Shown: piece after piece, positions 11,120 to 20,104 of the stretch
Layout of the letters: each line of letters starts with the position of its first letter
Position numbering within the stretch: position 1 is the first letter of the stretch
IMG/VR virus record: IMGVR_UViG_3300031251_000002
Span: 1 to 64,000 of that record
Source: a virus
Length of the DNA stretch: 64,000 nucleotides
Reading direction: 5' to 3' (one strand)
Notes under the pieces: model-generated
What the model was told of the DNA's origin: nothing
Database searches by the model: none
Seen by the model: the letters and a program-made list of their open reading frames with translations, nothing else
Program-made: the position numbers and the translations under genes

Positions 11120-11649
11120 TGGCCTCTAGTTCAATGCCTACGCGGATTCCAATCCAGAAGCGGCGTCGAAAGCCAACCATAAAGAAGGCGCTCTATCGAA
11201 CGCCGACTAACTTCCGTCGTCAGGGGCCTGATGGCCCAGCACAAGGCCATCAGGTGGTCAACATGAACGACATGGTTCTGCTGGCGAGCGAGGCGGCTGC
11301 GGAATCCCGTCAATGCTATATCCGGGCACATGGCCAACGTGGCATGCCGTTTGATCTCATCGAGTGCCCGTGTTGCATCAAGACGGTTCGTCGTTTCAAG
11401 TACAGCCGCAACCGGAAGGGCGCAGTCGAGTTTCATTACGCGCCCTGCGGCTTGCCCTGCGCTTACGGGCCGTTCATCTACGATGCGTTTATCCTCGCCA
11501 AGCGTCGGGCGCACACCACGAAAGGCAAGCACGGTGTCTGCGAGATTTGTGGGCCGATGACTCCTGCGCTGGCCAATGCCTTTCGTCAGATGTGGAAGCG
11601 CAAAGAGATCGCTGAAAAGCTGCACGATAAGGAAATCTGGGAGGATTGA
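11119..11649 (+). CDS. basic Cys-rich protein
   Basis: 176 aa. Lys/Arg-rich N-terminus (K-R-R-R-K-P-T-I-K-K), then C-P-C-C, P-C-G-L-P-C and C-E-I-C-G clusters. ATG overlaps the previous stop by one base. Could be a nucleic-acid-binding protein; no family recognised. Confidence 0.7.
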   Translation: MASSSMPTRIPIQKRRRKPTIKKALYRTPTNFRRQGPDGPAQGHQVVNMNDMVLLASEAAAESRQCYIRAHGQRGMPFDLIECPCCIKTVRRFKYSRNRKGAVEFHYAPCGLPCAYGPFIYDAFILAKRRAHTTKGKHGVCEICGPMTPALANAFRQMWKRKEIAEKLHDKEIWED

Positions 11650-11663
11650 ATAATCAAGGTAGC

Positions 11664-11674
11664 TGTGGTAACAT
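11664..11674 (+). promoter_or_regulatory. TGTGGTAACAT extended -10 promoter, copy 2
   Basis: Identical to the elements at 7794, 34204 and 43457. It lies in the 49-base gap before the gene at 11699, giving a leader of about 18 bases. Confidence 0.6.
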
Positions 11675-11698
11675 AGCTGCCCTTTTGGATATTGAGCT

Positions 11699-12289
11699 AT
11701 GACTTTTGAAGAAGCAATCGAGCGAGCGGTAACCGAGTGGAGCATCTCTCGGGCGTACCAGCAGTTCTTGGACGGCAAGACTAAGAGCTTCGCCATCATT
11801 ACGTCTTGGCGGGCCACGGTTGACGGAAAGCCGGTTCCGGCATCGGTCAACAACGCTAACTGGTCTTCCTTCAAGAGTTCGGCGGGTAGCGCGGGTCATG
11901 GCTACATCGAGTTGCGTGGGGTAGGTCAGGAGAACGATGCGACGGGGAAGGTGGTTCAGGTTTCTGAACCCTCTCTGTGGATCAACGGTATCTCTCTGTC
12001 CAATGCCCAGTCCTTGGCTGATCGCTATGGTCAGTACGCTTTCGTGTACTCCGGACCGGAAACTAGCGGTGTGGTAACGCTATTTGCTGCTGGTTCTCGG
12101 ACGACTCTGGGCAACTTCTCTCCGACCAAGCCGTTGTCAGCCGATGACATCAACAAGTATTGGTCGGATTGGCGTGGTCGCTCGTTCCGATTCATCGAGA
12201 TGGTTCACCCGGTTCAGAACAACGTTGAGGGGTTGGGGTACGGGGCGATGATCCGTGAACGTGCCCGTAAGATTCTTCTGGGGTCATAA
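11699..12289 (+). CDS. DUF3293-like phage protein
   Basis: 196 aa. F-A-I-I-T-S-W-R-A near residue 30, E-P-S-L-W-I-N-G-I-S, L-A-D-R-Y-G-Q-Y-A-F-V-Y-S-G-P-E-T and a final R-A-R-K match my memory of a conserved phage/bacterial family (DUF3293-type) that begins with an A-I-I-T-x-W-R strand. It has its own promoter. No biochemical role is known to me. Confidence 0.65.
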   Translation: MTFEEAIERAVTEWSISRAYQQFLDGKTKSFAIITSWRATVDGKPVPASVNNANWSSFKSSAGSAGHGYIELRGVGQENDATGKVVQVSEPSLWINGISLSNAQSLADRYGQYAFVYSGPETSGVVTLFAAGSRTTLGNFSPTKPLSADDINKYWSDWRGRSFRFIEMVHPVQNNVEGLGYGAMIRERARKILLGS

Positions 12290-12361
12290 ACTTAGCTCAT
12301 CTTTCAACGGTTTTGGCTCTCCGCCGCCCTCTGGATTTGATTCTTATCCGAGGAGGCAACT

Positions 12362-12499
12362 ATGCCAAAGCGTCCCCGCACAACTCAGGTTCGTAAGCGC
12401 CGCCAGATCGGCACGACCGCAGCACCCAAAGCTCCGAAGAAAGTTACTGGAGGCCGCGTTCGTTCTGCCACCTCCAGCACCAAGGTTCACACTCCGTAA
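12362..12499 (+). CDS. basic 45-aa protein with T-Q-V-R motif
   Basis: 45 aa, Lys/Arg/Thr-rich. Begins M-P-K-R-P-R-T-T-Q-V-R-K-R-R, related to the N-termini of proteins at 26343, 30457 and 37727. GAGGAGG-like site upstream (CGAGGAGGCAACT). Its TAA overlaps the ATG of the next gene. Perhaps a nucleic-acid-binding peptide. Confidence 0.7.
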   Translation: MPKRPRTTQVRKRRQIGTTAAPKAPKKVTGGRVRSATSSTKVHTP

Positions 12500-13338
12500 T
12501 GGAACGGACGCTTGAGACCCATGGGAAACTGGCGGCTGTCAAGCAACTGGCGAAGGTTACAGACCACGTAGTTGTTTCTTTCAGCGGCGGTAAGGACAGC
12601 CTCGCCGTTCTTGCCCTCTGCAAGCGCTTCATCCCACAGGTCTCAGCCGTCTTCTTCTACAAGTTCCCCAACCTGACGTTTGAGCAGGACTACCTAGCTC
12701 GCGTCGGTCGAATGCTCAAGGTAACGATTGAGCAGTATCCGGCTCCTAGCCTCATCGCGCTGCTTCAGAGCGGCACGTATGGCTCTGACCGGATTCGGGG
12801 CACTGGAGCCATCGTAGAGCCACCGTGGTGGCGTTCTAAGGCCCGCGAGAGCAAGATGCTCAACGCCTTCCTGCTCCGCTCCACCGGAGCTTCGTATGCC
12901 GCCGTGGGCATCAAGAAGTACGACACCCTCGTTCGCTACCACACCATCTACAAGCAGTTCGGCTTCATGAACACCCGTGATCACATCGCCTATCCGGTAA
13001 TCGACTGGAAGGATTCGGAGGTGTGGTCCTACATCCGCCTTAACCGCTTGCCCGTGAACCCGATCTATGCCCGCACTGGGCGGTCCTTCGGAACCCTCAC
13101 CCCGGCAAGTCTCAAGGCGGTTCGTGATTTGTTTCCCAAAGACTTCAAGAAGATTGAGGCCCTGTACCCGGACATCTGGGCATCAGTAGTAAGAGGAGAA
13201 GAAATTGAAAGAGTCAAAGCCAACCGCCGTGCCTTCGTTACCGAACGAAGAAAAGCTGCCAACGCTGCTGAAGCATCAGGCGTTCACGATAGAGCGTCTG
13301 GATCGTCGGAAGATCAAGAAAGCGCCGTACAACCCTAG
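12499..13338 (+). CDS. IbrA-like PAPS-reductase-fold protein
   Basis: 279 aa. V-V-V-S-F-S-G-G-K-D-S-L-A (residues 24-36) is the PP-loop of the PAPS reductase / ATP pyrophosphatase superfamily. V-G-I-K-K-Y-D and a W-I/V-Y-I-R-L-N-R-L-P-V-N-P-I-Y segment resemble the C-terminal part of these enzymes. In phages and prophages this type pairs with a ParB-like protein (IbrA/IbrB), as here. True sulfate reduction is unlikely; nucleotide or DNA chemistry or regulation has been suggested for relatives. The C-terminus overlaps the next gene by 134 bases. Confidence 0.8.
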   Translation: MERTLETHGKLAAVKQLAKVTDHVVVSFSGGKDSLAVLALCKRFIPQVSAVFFYKFPNLTFEQDYLARVGRMLKVTIEQYPAPSLIALLQSGTYGSDRIRGTGAIVEPPWWRSKARESKMLNAFLLRSTGASYAAVGIKKYDTLVRYHTIYKQFGFMNTRDHIAYPVIDWKDSEVWSYIRLNRLPVNPIYARTGRSFGTLTPASLKAVRDLFPKDFKKIEALYPDIWASVVRGEEIERVKANRRAFVTERRKAANAAEASGVHDRASGSSEDQESAVQP

Positions 13339-14020
13339 GGCGATCTCTCCTGCTGCTCACAAGGAGCTTCTGGCGGGCATCAAGCGCTCTGGCCTCGTCA
13401 TGCCGCTTGTTGTTAACCGCACGACCGGTAATCTCGTTGCTGGCCATCAGCGGATAGACGACCTCGACCAGCTTGCAGGCTCAGATCGGTATTTGATGGA
13501 CTGTGCTGTGATCGAGGTCTCCGAGAAAGAAGAGATCGCATTGAACATTTTCCTGAACAACGAGAAGGCACAAGGCTACTTCGATGAGGAGATGCTGGCC
13601 AAAGCCCTCAAAGAAGTTGATTACAACCCTGCCACCGGCTTCGACTCGGCTGACATCGAGATCATGTTTGGCGTTCAGGACAGTGCGGAAGCGACCACTG
13701 CTCTCGATATGGTGGCCAAGGACATCGAGAAGATGGGCCAGTTCGCTCCCCCAGAGAAGGCCAAGCCAGAGGGCAAGACCGGGCAGGACACGCGCTTCAA
13801 CCCCTATACGGACAAGGAAGAGGGCGTGTCTGACGCTAACCACAACATCACGGCTAGCGCGACTGACAGCGAGCATTACCTGTACCTTGTCTTCAGGACC
13901 GGCGATGAGCGTGAGCGCTATCTGCGCTTGATGGGCGAACCCGAGGATCAGAAGTACGTCAATGGGACACGCCTTCTGAAGACGTTGGAGGATGAGGAGG
14001 CGAAGCGTGGCAAGGCGTAA
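13205..14020 (+). CDS. IbrB-like ParB-domain protein
   Basis: 271 aa. I-K-K-A-P-Y-N-P-R...L-L-A-G-I-K-R-S-G-L-V-M-P-L-V-V-N-R-T-T-G-N-L-V-A-G-H-Q-R is the ParB/Srx N-terminal fold with its G-H-Q-R nucleotide-binding motif. A long acidic C-terminal region follows. The start is a TTG at 13205 with AGAGGAG six to seven bases upstream; no later start keeps the domain intact. That gives an unusually long overlap with the IbrA-like gene. It may bind or cleave nucleotides or DNA near the packaging genes. Confidence 0.8.
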   Translation: MKESKPTAVPSLPNEEKLPTLLKHQAFTIERLDRRKIKKAPYNPRAISPAAHKELLAGIKRSGLVMPLVVNRTTGNLVAGHQRIDDLDQLAGSDRYLMDCAVIEVSEKEEIALNIFLNNEKAQGYFDEEMLAKALKEVDYNPATGFDSADIEIMFGVQDSAEATTALDMVAKDIEKMGQFAPPEKAKPEGKTGQDTRFNPYTDKEEGVSDANHNITASATDSEHYLYLVFRTGDERERYLRLMGEPEDQKYVNGTRLLKTLEDEEAKRGKA

Positions 14021-14672
14021 GCGTCCCACTCCCGAACCGGTTGATGCCCGAATGGAGGCGCTTCTTGACCTCAACCTGAGTGAAGAAGAGGCTCATCTGT
14101 ACCGCTCTCAGCTAGGCCAAGACATCCCCATCACCGCACTGCGCGAAGATCCAGACAAGCAGACTGTATGGCGCGTTCTGGAGTGGCTGTTCACCGAGGC
14201 TGGCTCCGGAACCATGGAACCAGACTTGGCTGCGATGTTTGATCGCATGCTGTCTGATTACAAGACCAAGCATCGCATCATGGCGTACGCCATCGGACGC
14301 GAGCGCCTCCAGCGCATCGTAGAACAGGTTGACCTAGAGCGCGAGATATCCGATGATCTGAAAAACGCTCTGCCCTACATGTCCAACGAGAACAAGGTTA
14401 AGGCGCTGATGGCGCTTTCAAACTCCATCTCCGCCGGTCTGGAGAACTTGGACAAGCTGGCTGGTGTGGCAGACGTATCAGAGGATGTCATGGCGGCTTT
14501 GCAGGGGCATATGAAGGACTCCGCTGTTAACAAACCGTTGAAGGAAGCGACTGGCGAGGAGCGCGAGGCAATCCGTAAGTTTGTCGAGTCGATTCGGGAC
14601 ATGGCGAAGAACGATCAATTCAGCACACTCGCTTCGGAGGAACCAGATGGAGACGCCCCTAAAGTCGAATAA
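14007..14672 (+). CDS. candidate small terminase subunit
   Basis: 221 aa, GTG start with GAGGAGG seven bases upstream. Basic N-terminus (A-R-R-K-R-P-T-P), then all-helical with L-S-E-E-E-A-H-L-Y-R and a region of short helices. Position before TerL, size and helical content fit a small terminase, but I see no diagnostic motif. It could instead be another packaging or scaffolding protein. Confidence 0.55.
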   Translation: MARRKRPTPEPVDARMEALLDLNLSEEEAHLYRSQLGQDIPITALREDPDKQTVWRVLEWLFTEAGSGTMEPDLAAMFDRMLSDYKTKHRIMAYAIGRERLQRIVEQVDLEREISDDLKNALPYMSNENKVKALMALSNSISAGLENLDKLAGVADVSEDVMAALQGHMKDSAVNKPLKEATGEEREAIRKFVESIRDMAKNDQFSTLASEEPDGDAPKVE

Positions 14673-14943
14673 GGGTTCATTCACCTGTAACATATGCAAG
14701 ATTCTGGTCAAGCAAAGTGGCTTTGTACTGGGTGTCAAGGAAGCCTTTACGATAGCTCAGGCGGTCATGATCCGGATGTGCGAGCGCTGTTACCAGCAGA
14801 TAACCAATCACATGATTTACCTAGCCAAGACACTCCCCGAGACGGACAATAGTGTTTTGGAGTGGACCAATGCGGACGACACGGCTTTGTTGAAGAGCTT
14901 TGGAATATCCAATGACATCGGATCTCCTACAACTAAAGAGTAA
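14647..14943 (+). CDS. zinc-ribbon protein between terminase genes
   Basis: 98 aa. F-T-C-N-I-C-K and M-C-E-R-C-Y-Q-Q form a classical CxxC...CxxC ribbon around a helix. GGAGGA lies 6 bases before the ATG. It overlaps both neighbours slightly. Such a protein could recognise DNA during packaging; this is inference. Confidence 0.7.
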   Translation: METPLKSNKGSFTCNICKILVKQSGFVLGVKEAFTIAQAVMIRMCERCYQQITNHMIYLAKTLPETDNSVLEWTNADDTALLKSFGISNDIGSPTTKE

Positions 14944-17038
14944 GGTCTCGACGGAGGCCCTGTACGGCGTCCGTCAGCTATACGACAGCCTGACTCCTCA
15001 TGAGAAGGAGCTTGCGATCAAGATCCTTGAGGATATGGATCGCAACAAGAACCCCCAGCTATACAAGACCCTCTGGGAGCTTGACTATGTGCGCCGTCCC
15101 GTCTCAGCCGAGGAGTTCATCAACAGCGAATACTATCTCGGTAAGATATGCCGGAACATCTATCCCCCATGGCGGCGGGATCTGGCCTACGTTCTCGATC
15201 CAAAGAACGAAATCTTTGAGTGGATCTGCACTGGCTCGATTGGTTCAGGGAAAACGAATTCATCCCTGATTGCACAGATGTACAAGCTGTACTTTCTGTC
15301 CTGTATCCGCAAGCCAGCCGAGTTCTTTGGGTTGATGGAGACCACACTGCTGGTGTTCATGTTCTTCTCGCTGACAGCCGAGAAGGCTGAGATGGCAGTC
15401 TCTGGCACGTTCAAGACGATGCTGGAGAAGTCCCCGTACTTCATTGACACCTTTCCCACCCGCAAGTCCAGCCGTCGAATGAAGATCGCTGGGGATAAGA
15501 CCTCCTCAGACCGTGAGTTGCTGTTCCCAAAGGGCATCGCGGTAATCACTGGTTCGCGTATGTCACACGCGCTGTCGTTCTCGGTCTTCTCAGCGGTACT
15601 CGATGAGGTGAACTTCCGCAGCAAGAAGACGATCACCGAAGATCAGGACATGGACAGCGCGGTTCAGGTCTACGAAGAAACCGCTTCGCGTATTCAGTCG
15701 CGTTTCATGGCCAAGGGTGTCATCCCCGGCATTCTCTGTACCGTGTCATCGAAGAAGTCCACGACAGACTTCATTGACCGCCACATCGAGAAGGTGCGCC
15801 ACAGCCCGAACGTCTACATCAGCGACTACAAAATCTGGGACGTTAAGCCAGACCGCATCTACTCCGGTAAGCGCTTCTTCATCAAGCTTGGTGGCAGTCC
15901 AAGCACCTCGTATGTGGTTGATAGCACCTCTGACGAGGATGCGTACTACCGTAAGTATTACGAGGAAGGCTCAGCCGTAGAGGGCAAGCCCAGTGACACG
16001 CTTCTGCCCAAGAGCGTCATGTCCGTGCCAGTGGAATACTACGATCAGTTCATCCGTGACTTCACAAAGAACCTACAGAACCTAGCGGGTGTAGCGACCG
16101 AGCCATTCGGCATGCTGTTCGACAATCCGATGATCCTCAAGAGCAGCTTTGAGACAGGCCGTGCTTCGCCATTCAATACCGATGTGCTGGAAGCTGGCGT
16201 CAAGGGCGGTCAGAAGATCAAGGACTCGTACAACTATCAGGCTGTGACAGTCTGGGATGGCCGGAACCGGATGCCTAAGTTCTATCCCCGTGCCATACGC
16301 TTCGCTCATATCGACTTAGCTAAAGGTGTACGCGACTCGGTTGGTATCTCGGTCGGCTGCATCTCCAAGCTGGTCTGGGTCGAGGTGGTCGATGTGGACG
16401 GATCGGTGGTTCGGGTGCCACGACCTGAGATATTCGTGGACTTCGTGATCAAGATTCGCGCTCCGCGTGGGGACGAGGTGTACTTCGACGAGATCCGTAA
16501 CTTCCTAGGCTGGCTACGTGACTCACTGAACTACAAGCTGGAACTGATCAGCTATGACCAATACAACAGCATTGACTCCCTCCAGCTACTCCAGAAGCAG
16601 AACTTTCAGACGCGCTACCTGTCCGTAGACCGGAATACCCGAGCGTACATGCTGCTCAAGGAGACGATTGTCGAGGATCGCTTGAAGTGCTACGACTACG
16701 CGCCTGTGTACGAGGAGCTACGTAATCTCATCTACGATCAGGTGAAGGACAAGGTTGACCATCCCCAGTTCACCAACCTTGGCTATCGCGGCTCCAAGGA
16801 CGTAGCGGACGCGCTGGCTGGGATGGTTAAGAACTGCCACGACGCACTGACGGACGCGAAGCTGCCCGGTACACGGACCCAGTTTGAGAAGCCGCTGGCA
16901 CCCACCTCGACATATCCGGGATCAACCGGCATTCAGCCGAAGGATGACTTCGCCGTGAACCGCCCAATCATCCGCCGCCCGTTTGAGCCTGAGATTACGC
17001 AGGTTTTTCCGACCACCCCATTCAAGGCCAAGATGTAA
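14912..17038 (+). CDS. terL: terminase large subunit
   Basis: 708 aa. Walker A T-G-S-I-G-S-G-K-T (107-115), Walker B F-S-A-V-L-D-E-V-N-F (D231, E232), and a nuclease domain beginning F-A-H-I-D-L-A-K-G (D468) with later D-Q-Y-N-S-I-D-S and K-D-V-A-D-A-L-A-G-M. This is the two-domain packaging motor: an N-terminal ATPase that drives DNA into the capsid and a C-terminal RNase H-like nuclease that cuts concatemers. ATG 14912 is chosen; an in-frame TTG lies at 14900. Followed by the portal gene, the standard order. Confidence 0.93.
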   Translation: MTSDLLQLKSKVSTEALYGVRQLYDSLTPHEKELAIKILEDMDRNKNPQLYKTLWELDYVRRPVSAEEFINSEYYLGKICRNIYPPWRRDLAYVLDPKNEIFEWICTGSIGSGKTNSSLIAQMYKLYFLSCIRKPAEFFGLMETTLLVFMFFSLTAEKAEMAVSGTFKTMLEKSPYFIDTFPTRKSSRRMKIAGDKTSSDRELLFPKGIAVITGSRMSHALSFSVFSAVLDEVNFRSKKTITEDQDMDSAVQVYEETASRIQSRFMAKGVIPGILCTVSSKKSTTDFIDRHIEKVRHSPNVYISDYKIWDVKPDRIYSGKRFFIKLGGSPSTSYVVDSTSDEDAYYRKYYEEGSAVEGKPSDTLLPKSVMSVPVEYYDQFIRDFTKNLQNLAGVATEPFGMLFDNPMILKSSFETGRASPFNTDVLEAGVKGGQKIKDSYNYQAVTVWDGRNRMPKFYPRAIRFAHIDLAKGVRDSVGISVGCISKLVWVEVVDVDGSVVRVPRPEIFVDFVIKIRAPRGDEVYFDEIRNFLGWLRDSLNYKLELISYDQYNSIDSLQLLQKQNFQTRYLSVDRNTRAYMLLKETIVEDRLKCYDYAPVYEELRNLIYDQVKDKVDHPQFTNLGYRGSKDVADALAGMVKNCHDALTDAKLPGTRTQFEKPLAPTSTYPGSTGIQPKDDFAVNRPIIRRPFEPEITQVFPTTPFKAKM

Positions 17039-17063
17039 AACTCCCTGATTGTGTAGGGAGTTT
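17038..17063 (+). terminator. hairpin after terL
   Basis: AAACTCCCT/AGGGAGTTT perfect 9-bp stem with an 8-base loop starting at the last base of the terL stop. Only three U follow, so it is a weak or processing-type terminator, equally good in both directions. Confidence 0.55.
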
Positions 17064-17098
17064 GGTGATTACTTTGACGCTTTAGGGATTTTGAATAC

Positions 17099-19036
17099 AT
17101 GGCAGAAGATATCAAACTGAATATATTTCAGAAGGGTCTCCTAAAGCTCTTCAAGATGCGTCCGGAGGATCTCCCCGGTCATCGTGAAGGCGAGATGGAG
17201 ATGTCGTGGATTGAGTTCCTACGCTCAGGACTCGATCCATTTACCGGGTACGCGCAGATCAGTCAGGATCGAATCGTTCGCTACAACGATTACGATTTGA
17301 TGGACCAGTACAGCGATATTGCAACCGCGCTGGACATCTACGCTGAGGAGGCTTCACAGCCGGATCCCCGCAAGAAGCGGGTAGTCTGGGTGGACACTGA
17401 GAAGGCTGAGATCAAGGAAGAGGGCCGCAAGTGGCTGGCGATGATCAGCGCCGAGGACCGGGCATTCGCACTGGCGCGTAACGTGGCCAAGTACGGCGAT
17501 ACCTTTGAGTACAACCTGATGAACCAGAACGGTATCTACAACCTTCAGTTCATCCATCCGAGCCGCGTGAACCGTATCGAGTCAGACAAGCTGCTTGGTT
17601 ACCAGTGTGACGAGTTAGCGCGTCTCATGATGCGGACAGGCACACAGCAAGCCCCTGAGGGCCGCTTCTTCACGCCATGGGACTTCCTGCACTTCCGCAT
17701 CGAGGCATATGACCGAGAGACCATCTATGGTCGTAGCCTGATTGAGAACGTTCGCAAGACATGGAAAGAGCTTCAGATCCTTGAGACCATGATCGCTGTC
17801 TTCCGTGTTACCAAGAGCGTTCAGCGTAACGTCTTCATCGTAGACGTTTCCCAGTCCTCGCCACAGGAAGCACAGGGCATCCTTGAGAAGTGGCGGCAGC
17901 ACCTGCGTAAGCAGCAGTTCATTGATCCGGTGACTGGGGATTTCCGTGTTGATGCTCAGGCCATTACCCCGATGGAGGATCTCATCCTCCCCGTTCGTGG
18001 CGAAAACAACAAGACGCGAGTCGAGAAGCTCCAAGCGGATCCGGATATCGGCGCTATCGAGGATCTGCACTACTTCCGCGTCAAGCTCCGCACAGCGCTG
18101 GGTATCCCACAGAGCTACTTTGAACAGTCCTTGGAGAACACGGGCTGGAACAACAAGGAAGCGTTGGTCATGCAGGACCAGCGGTTCAGCCGCAAGATCA
18201 CGCGCATCCAGCGCTCCGTGAAGAGTGGGATGACCCGAGGGTTTGCTATCCACCTGACGCTCAAGGGAATCAAGTGGGAGCCGGGTGACTTCAAGATCGA
18301 GATGGCCCCGGTTAACCAGATCACCGAGCGCCTGAAGGAAGAGTGGTGGCTGCGTCGTGGTGAGCTATTGAATGCGCTGCTTCCAGTAGCCACGGTGGCC
18401 AATTTCGACCAGCAGGAGTGGAATGACCTGATCTGCAAGGAACTGCTCCCCCTTAGCCCGTCTGACCGGAAGAAGCTCCTGACCCCTCCACCCGAGCAGA
18501 TGGCCCAGCAAGCGGCTCTGGCGGGCGCAGGAGCGGCAAAGCCGGGTCAACCCGGAGCCAAGGGCGGTCAGTCTGGTGCGAAGGCTCCTAAGCCCGGTGC
18601 TGGGGGCAAGGTGGGTAAATTCTCAACCTTTGCCGAGCCGGATAAGGCCGAGGACACCATTTCGATGCTTTCGGACTTCTTCGCAGGACGCCCGGATATC
18701 CAGACTAGCGTTCGGTCCATCGTGGAAGGCATGGAGGAGCATCAGCTTTACGAGGTGACCAGCAAGGTCAAGGAGTTGACTGAGATCCGTGAGCTTATGG
18801 CCGAGGAGAAGCAGGTGCTTGAGTCCGATCTGGCTGACCTCAAGGGTGGTCTCAAAGAATCCGACATCAAGGCCATGAAGTCCTTCGCCGCTCCGGAGTT
18901 CAACAAGTTCCCGGTCTCCGTCTTCATGGGCGATAAGCAGATGAGCATCAACGAGAAGGTTGCCAAGCTGGAGAAGCGTGGGACCAACGAAGCGGTAATC
19001 AAGATGGACTATAAGCGGATTGACAGAAAGAGGTAA
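17099..19036 (+). CDS. portal protein (T4 gp20 type)
   Basis: 645 aa. D-L-M-D-Q-Y-S-D-I-A-T-A-L-D-I-Y-A-E-E-A-S near residue 67, then A-R-N-V-A-K-Y-G-D-T-F-E-Y and a P-W-D-F-L-H-F-R segment, match T4-like portals, which form the dodecameric ring for DNA entry and tail attachment. The last 200 residues include a Gly/Ala/Pro-rich linker and helices. Near the end, R-G-T-N-E-A resembles the repeated N-E-A motif of the 55245 protein, so 20 or fewer C-terminal residues might be removed by a prohead protease. Confidence 0.88.
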   Translation: MAEDIKLNIFQKGLLKLFKMRPEDLPGHREGEMEMSWIEFLRSGLDPFTGYAQISQDRIVRYNDYDLMDQYSDIATALDIYAEEASQPDPRKKRVVWVDTEKAEIKEEGRKWLAMISAEDRAFALARNVAKYGDTFEYNLMNQNGIYNLQFIHPSRVNRIESDKLLGYQCDELARLMMRTGTQQAPEGRFFTPWDFLHFRIEAYDRETIYGRSLIENVRKTWKELQILETMIAVFRVTKSVQRNVFIVDVSQSSPQEAQGILEKWRQHLRKQQFIDPVTGDFRVDAQAITPMEDLILPVRGENNKTRVEKLQADPDIGAIEDLHYFRVKLRTALGIPQSYFEQSLENTGWNNKEALVMQDQRFSRKITRIQRSVKSGMTRGFAIHLTLKGIKWEPGDFKIEMAPVNQITERLKEEWWLRRGELLNALLPVATVANFDQQEWNDLICKELLPLSPSDRKKLLTPPPEQMAQQAALAGAGAAKPGQPGAKGGQSGAKAPKPGAGGKVGKFSTFAEPDKAEDTISMLSDFFAGRPDIQTSVRSIVEGMEEHQLYEVTSKVKELTEIRELMAEEKQVLESDLADLKGGLKESDIKAMKSFAAPEFNKFPVSVFMGDKQMSINEKVAKLEKRGTNEAVIKMDYKRIDRKR

Positions 19037-19039
19037 CAG

Positions 19040-19399
19040 GTGCTGCGTCCAGACCTAGTAAACAGAGTAACTGAAATCGTTTGTAAGGATCGTATCCCAA
19101 CGCCAGAAGAGAAGGCGTTGGTTAGGTCCGTAACGTATGCTGTATTCGATGAAATCGTAAATGCCTGTATGCATGGCGATCAGGTCTCCATCTCCGGGTT
19201 CGGCAAGTTCTACCCCAAGATGTCGAAGGCCAAAATCATCAACAACGGAATGCAGAACAATACCAAGTACAAGGTTCCTTCACGGCTCAAGATGAAGTTC
19301 AAGTCCAGTGAGACAGCCGACAGGATCCTAAACGATGGTCTGCAAGGGTACATGCGAGCAGCCGCAAGGCAAGTTGTTGAAGAGGAGGTCGCCAAGTGA
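19040..19399 (+). CDS. HU/IHF-family DNA-binding protein 1
   Basis: 119 aa. A helical N-terminus is followed by V-S-I-S-G-F-G-K-F-Y-P-K and P-S-R-L-K-M-K-F-K-S-S, the beta-arm and body of the HU/IHF fold. These bend DNA as dimers. GTG start 3 bases after the portal stop, with AAAGAGG upstream. Could help compact or terminally process DNA near packaging. A second HU-like gene lies at 45750. Confidence 0.8.
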   Translation: MLRPDLVNRVTEIVCKDRIPTPEEKALVRSVTYAVFDEIVNACMHGDQVSISGFGKFYPKMSKAKIINNGMQNNTKYKVPSRLKMKFKSSETADRILNDGLQGYMRAAARQVVEEEVAK

Positions 19400-19626
19400 G
19401 TGAGAAGAAGAACGACGCCCTGAATCGGTATACGTTTCTCAAGCCAGAGACTGAGAAGGACGAGCTAACGCCGCTGGCAAAGGCCAAGTCTTTCCTACAG
19501 ATGCTGTGGGAAGGGATCATTCCTCGCGCTGAGTTAACACCCCAGCAGGTGAGAACGAAGACAAAGAACCGCAAGAAGCGGAAGGTTGTCAAAGCCTCAC
19601 GGAAGCGCAATCGTCGGGTGAAATGA
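19396..19626 (+). CDS. small basic protein
   Basis: 76 aa from GTG overlapping the HU-like gene stop (GTGA). The acidic/helical first half is followed by a very basic tail (K-N-R-K-K-R-K-V-V-K-A-S-R-K-R-N-R-R). Probably nucleic-acid binding, acting with the HU-like protein. No family recognised. Confidence 0.7.
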   Translation: MSEKKNDALNRYTFLKPETEKDELTPLAKAKSFLQMLWEGIIPRAELTPQQVRTKTKNRKKRKVVKASRKRNRRVK

Positions 19627-19826
19627 TGGCGCAGATTGACATTGAGCTTCTGGCGCGGAGAATGGAGAAGGTAATCGTTCAGGCGCTAGATGAGAAGGAC
19701 ATGGCTGCTCGTAAGCGTGGAGTAATCGGTGGGGACAAGTCTCCTCTTGCGATTGAGTTTCGTGGTTGCCTGTCCGCAATGAAGCAATGGGCACAGCAGC
19801 GCAGAGAGTTGGTTCGACAGGGATGA
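19623..19826 (+). CDS. small helical protein
   Basis: 67 aa, two helices rich in charged residues (L-L-A-R-R-M-E-K-V-I-V-Q-A-L-D-E-K). ATG overlaps the previous stop; a second ATG follows directly. Unknown. Confidence 0.68.
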   Translation: MMAQIDIELLARRMEKVIVQALDEKDMAARKRGVIGGDKSPLAIEFRGCLSAMKQWAQQRRELVRQG

Positions 19827-20104
19827 GCTATAACCCGTTGCAGGTATCCAATTACTTCGACATGCGAGTACGGGATTGGTATCCTGTTCCAGAGTCAATC
19901 ACGCTCCAGCTATACGACCACAACTATGGGATCCCGGATGCAGAACCAGAGTGGCACGTATCCTTCCATGTCGAGCATGAGCATCCGTGGGAGGCTCCAT
20001 GGGGCCGACTCGATGGCCCAGACTTCTCGCGGATGCTCTTCAAGATCGCTACAGAACTAGAAGCCAAGTTTGGTGTTAAGTTTCCAAGAAAGAAGGCAGA
20101 ATGA
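19823..20104 (+). CDS. hypothetical protein, His/Trp-rich
   Basis: 93 aa. W-Y-P-V-P-E-S-I-T-L-Q-L-Y-D and W-H-V-S-F-H-V-E-H-E-H-P-W-E suggest a small beta sheet with clustered histidines that could bind metal. The ATG overlaps the previous stop. No family recognised. Confidence 0.7.
   Translation: MSYNPLQVSNYFDMRVRDWYPVPESITLQLYDHNYGIPDAEPEWHVSFHVEHEHPWEAPWGRLDGPDFSRMLFKIATELEAKFGVKFPRKKAE

Noticed and set aside
12499-13338. True PAPS reductase for sulfate assimilation
   Set aside because: The PP-loop is present but the neighbouring ParB protein and lack of sulfur-pathway genes fit the IbrA type instead.
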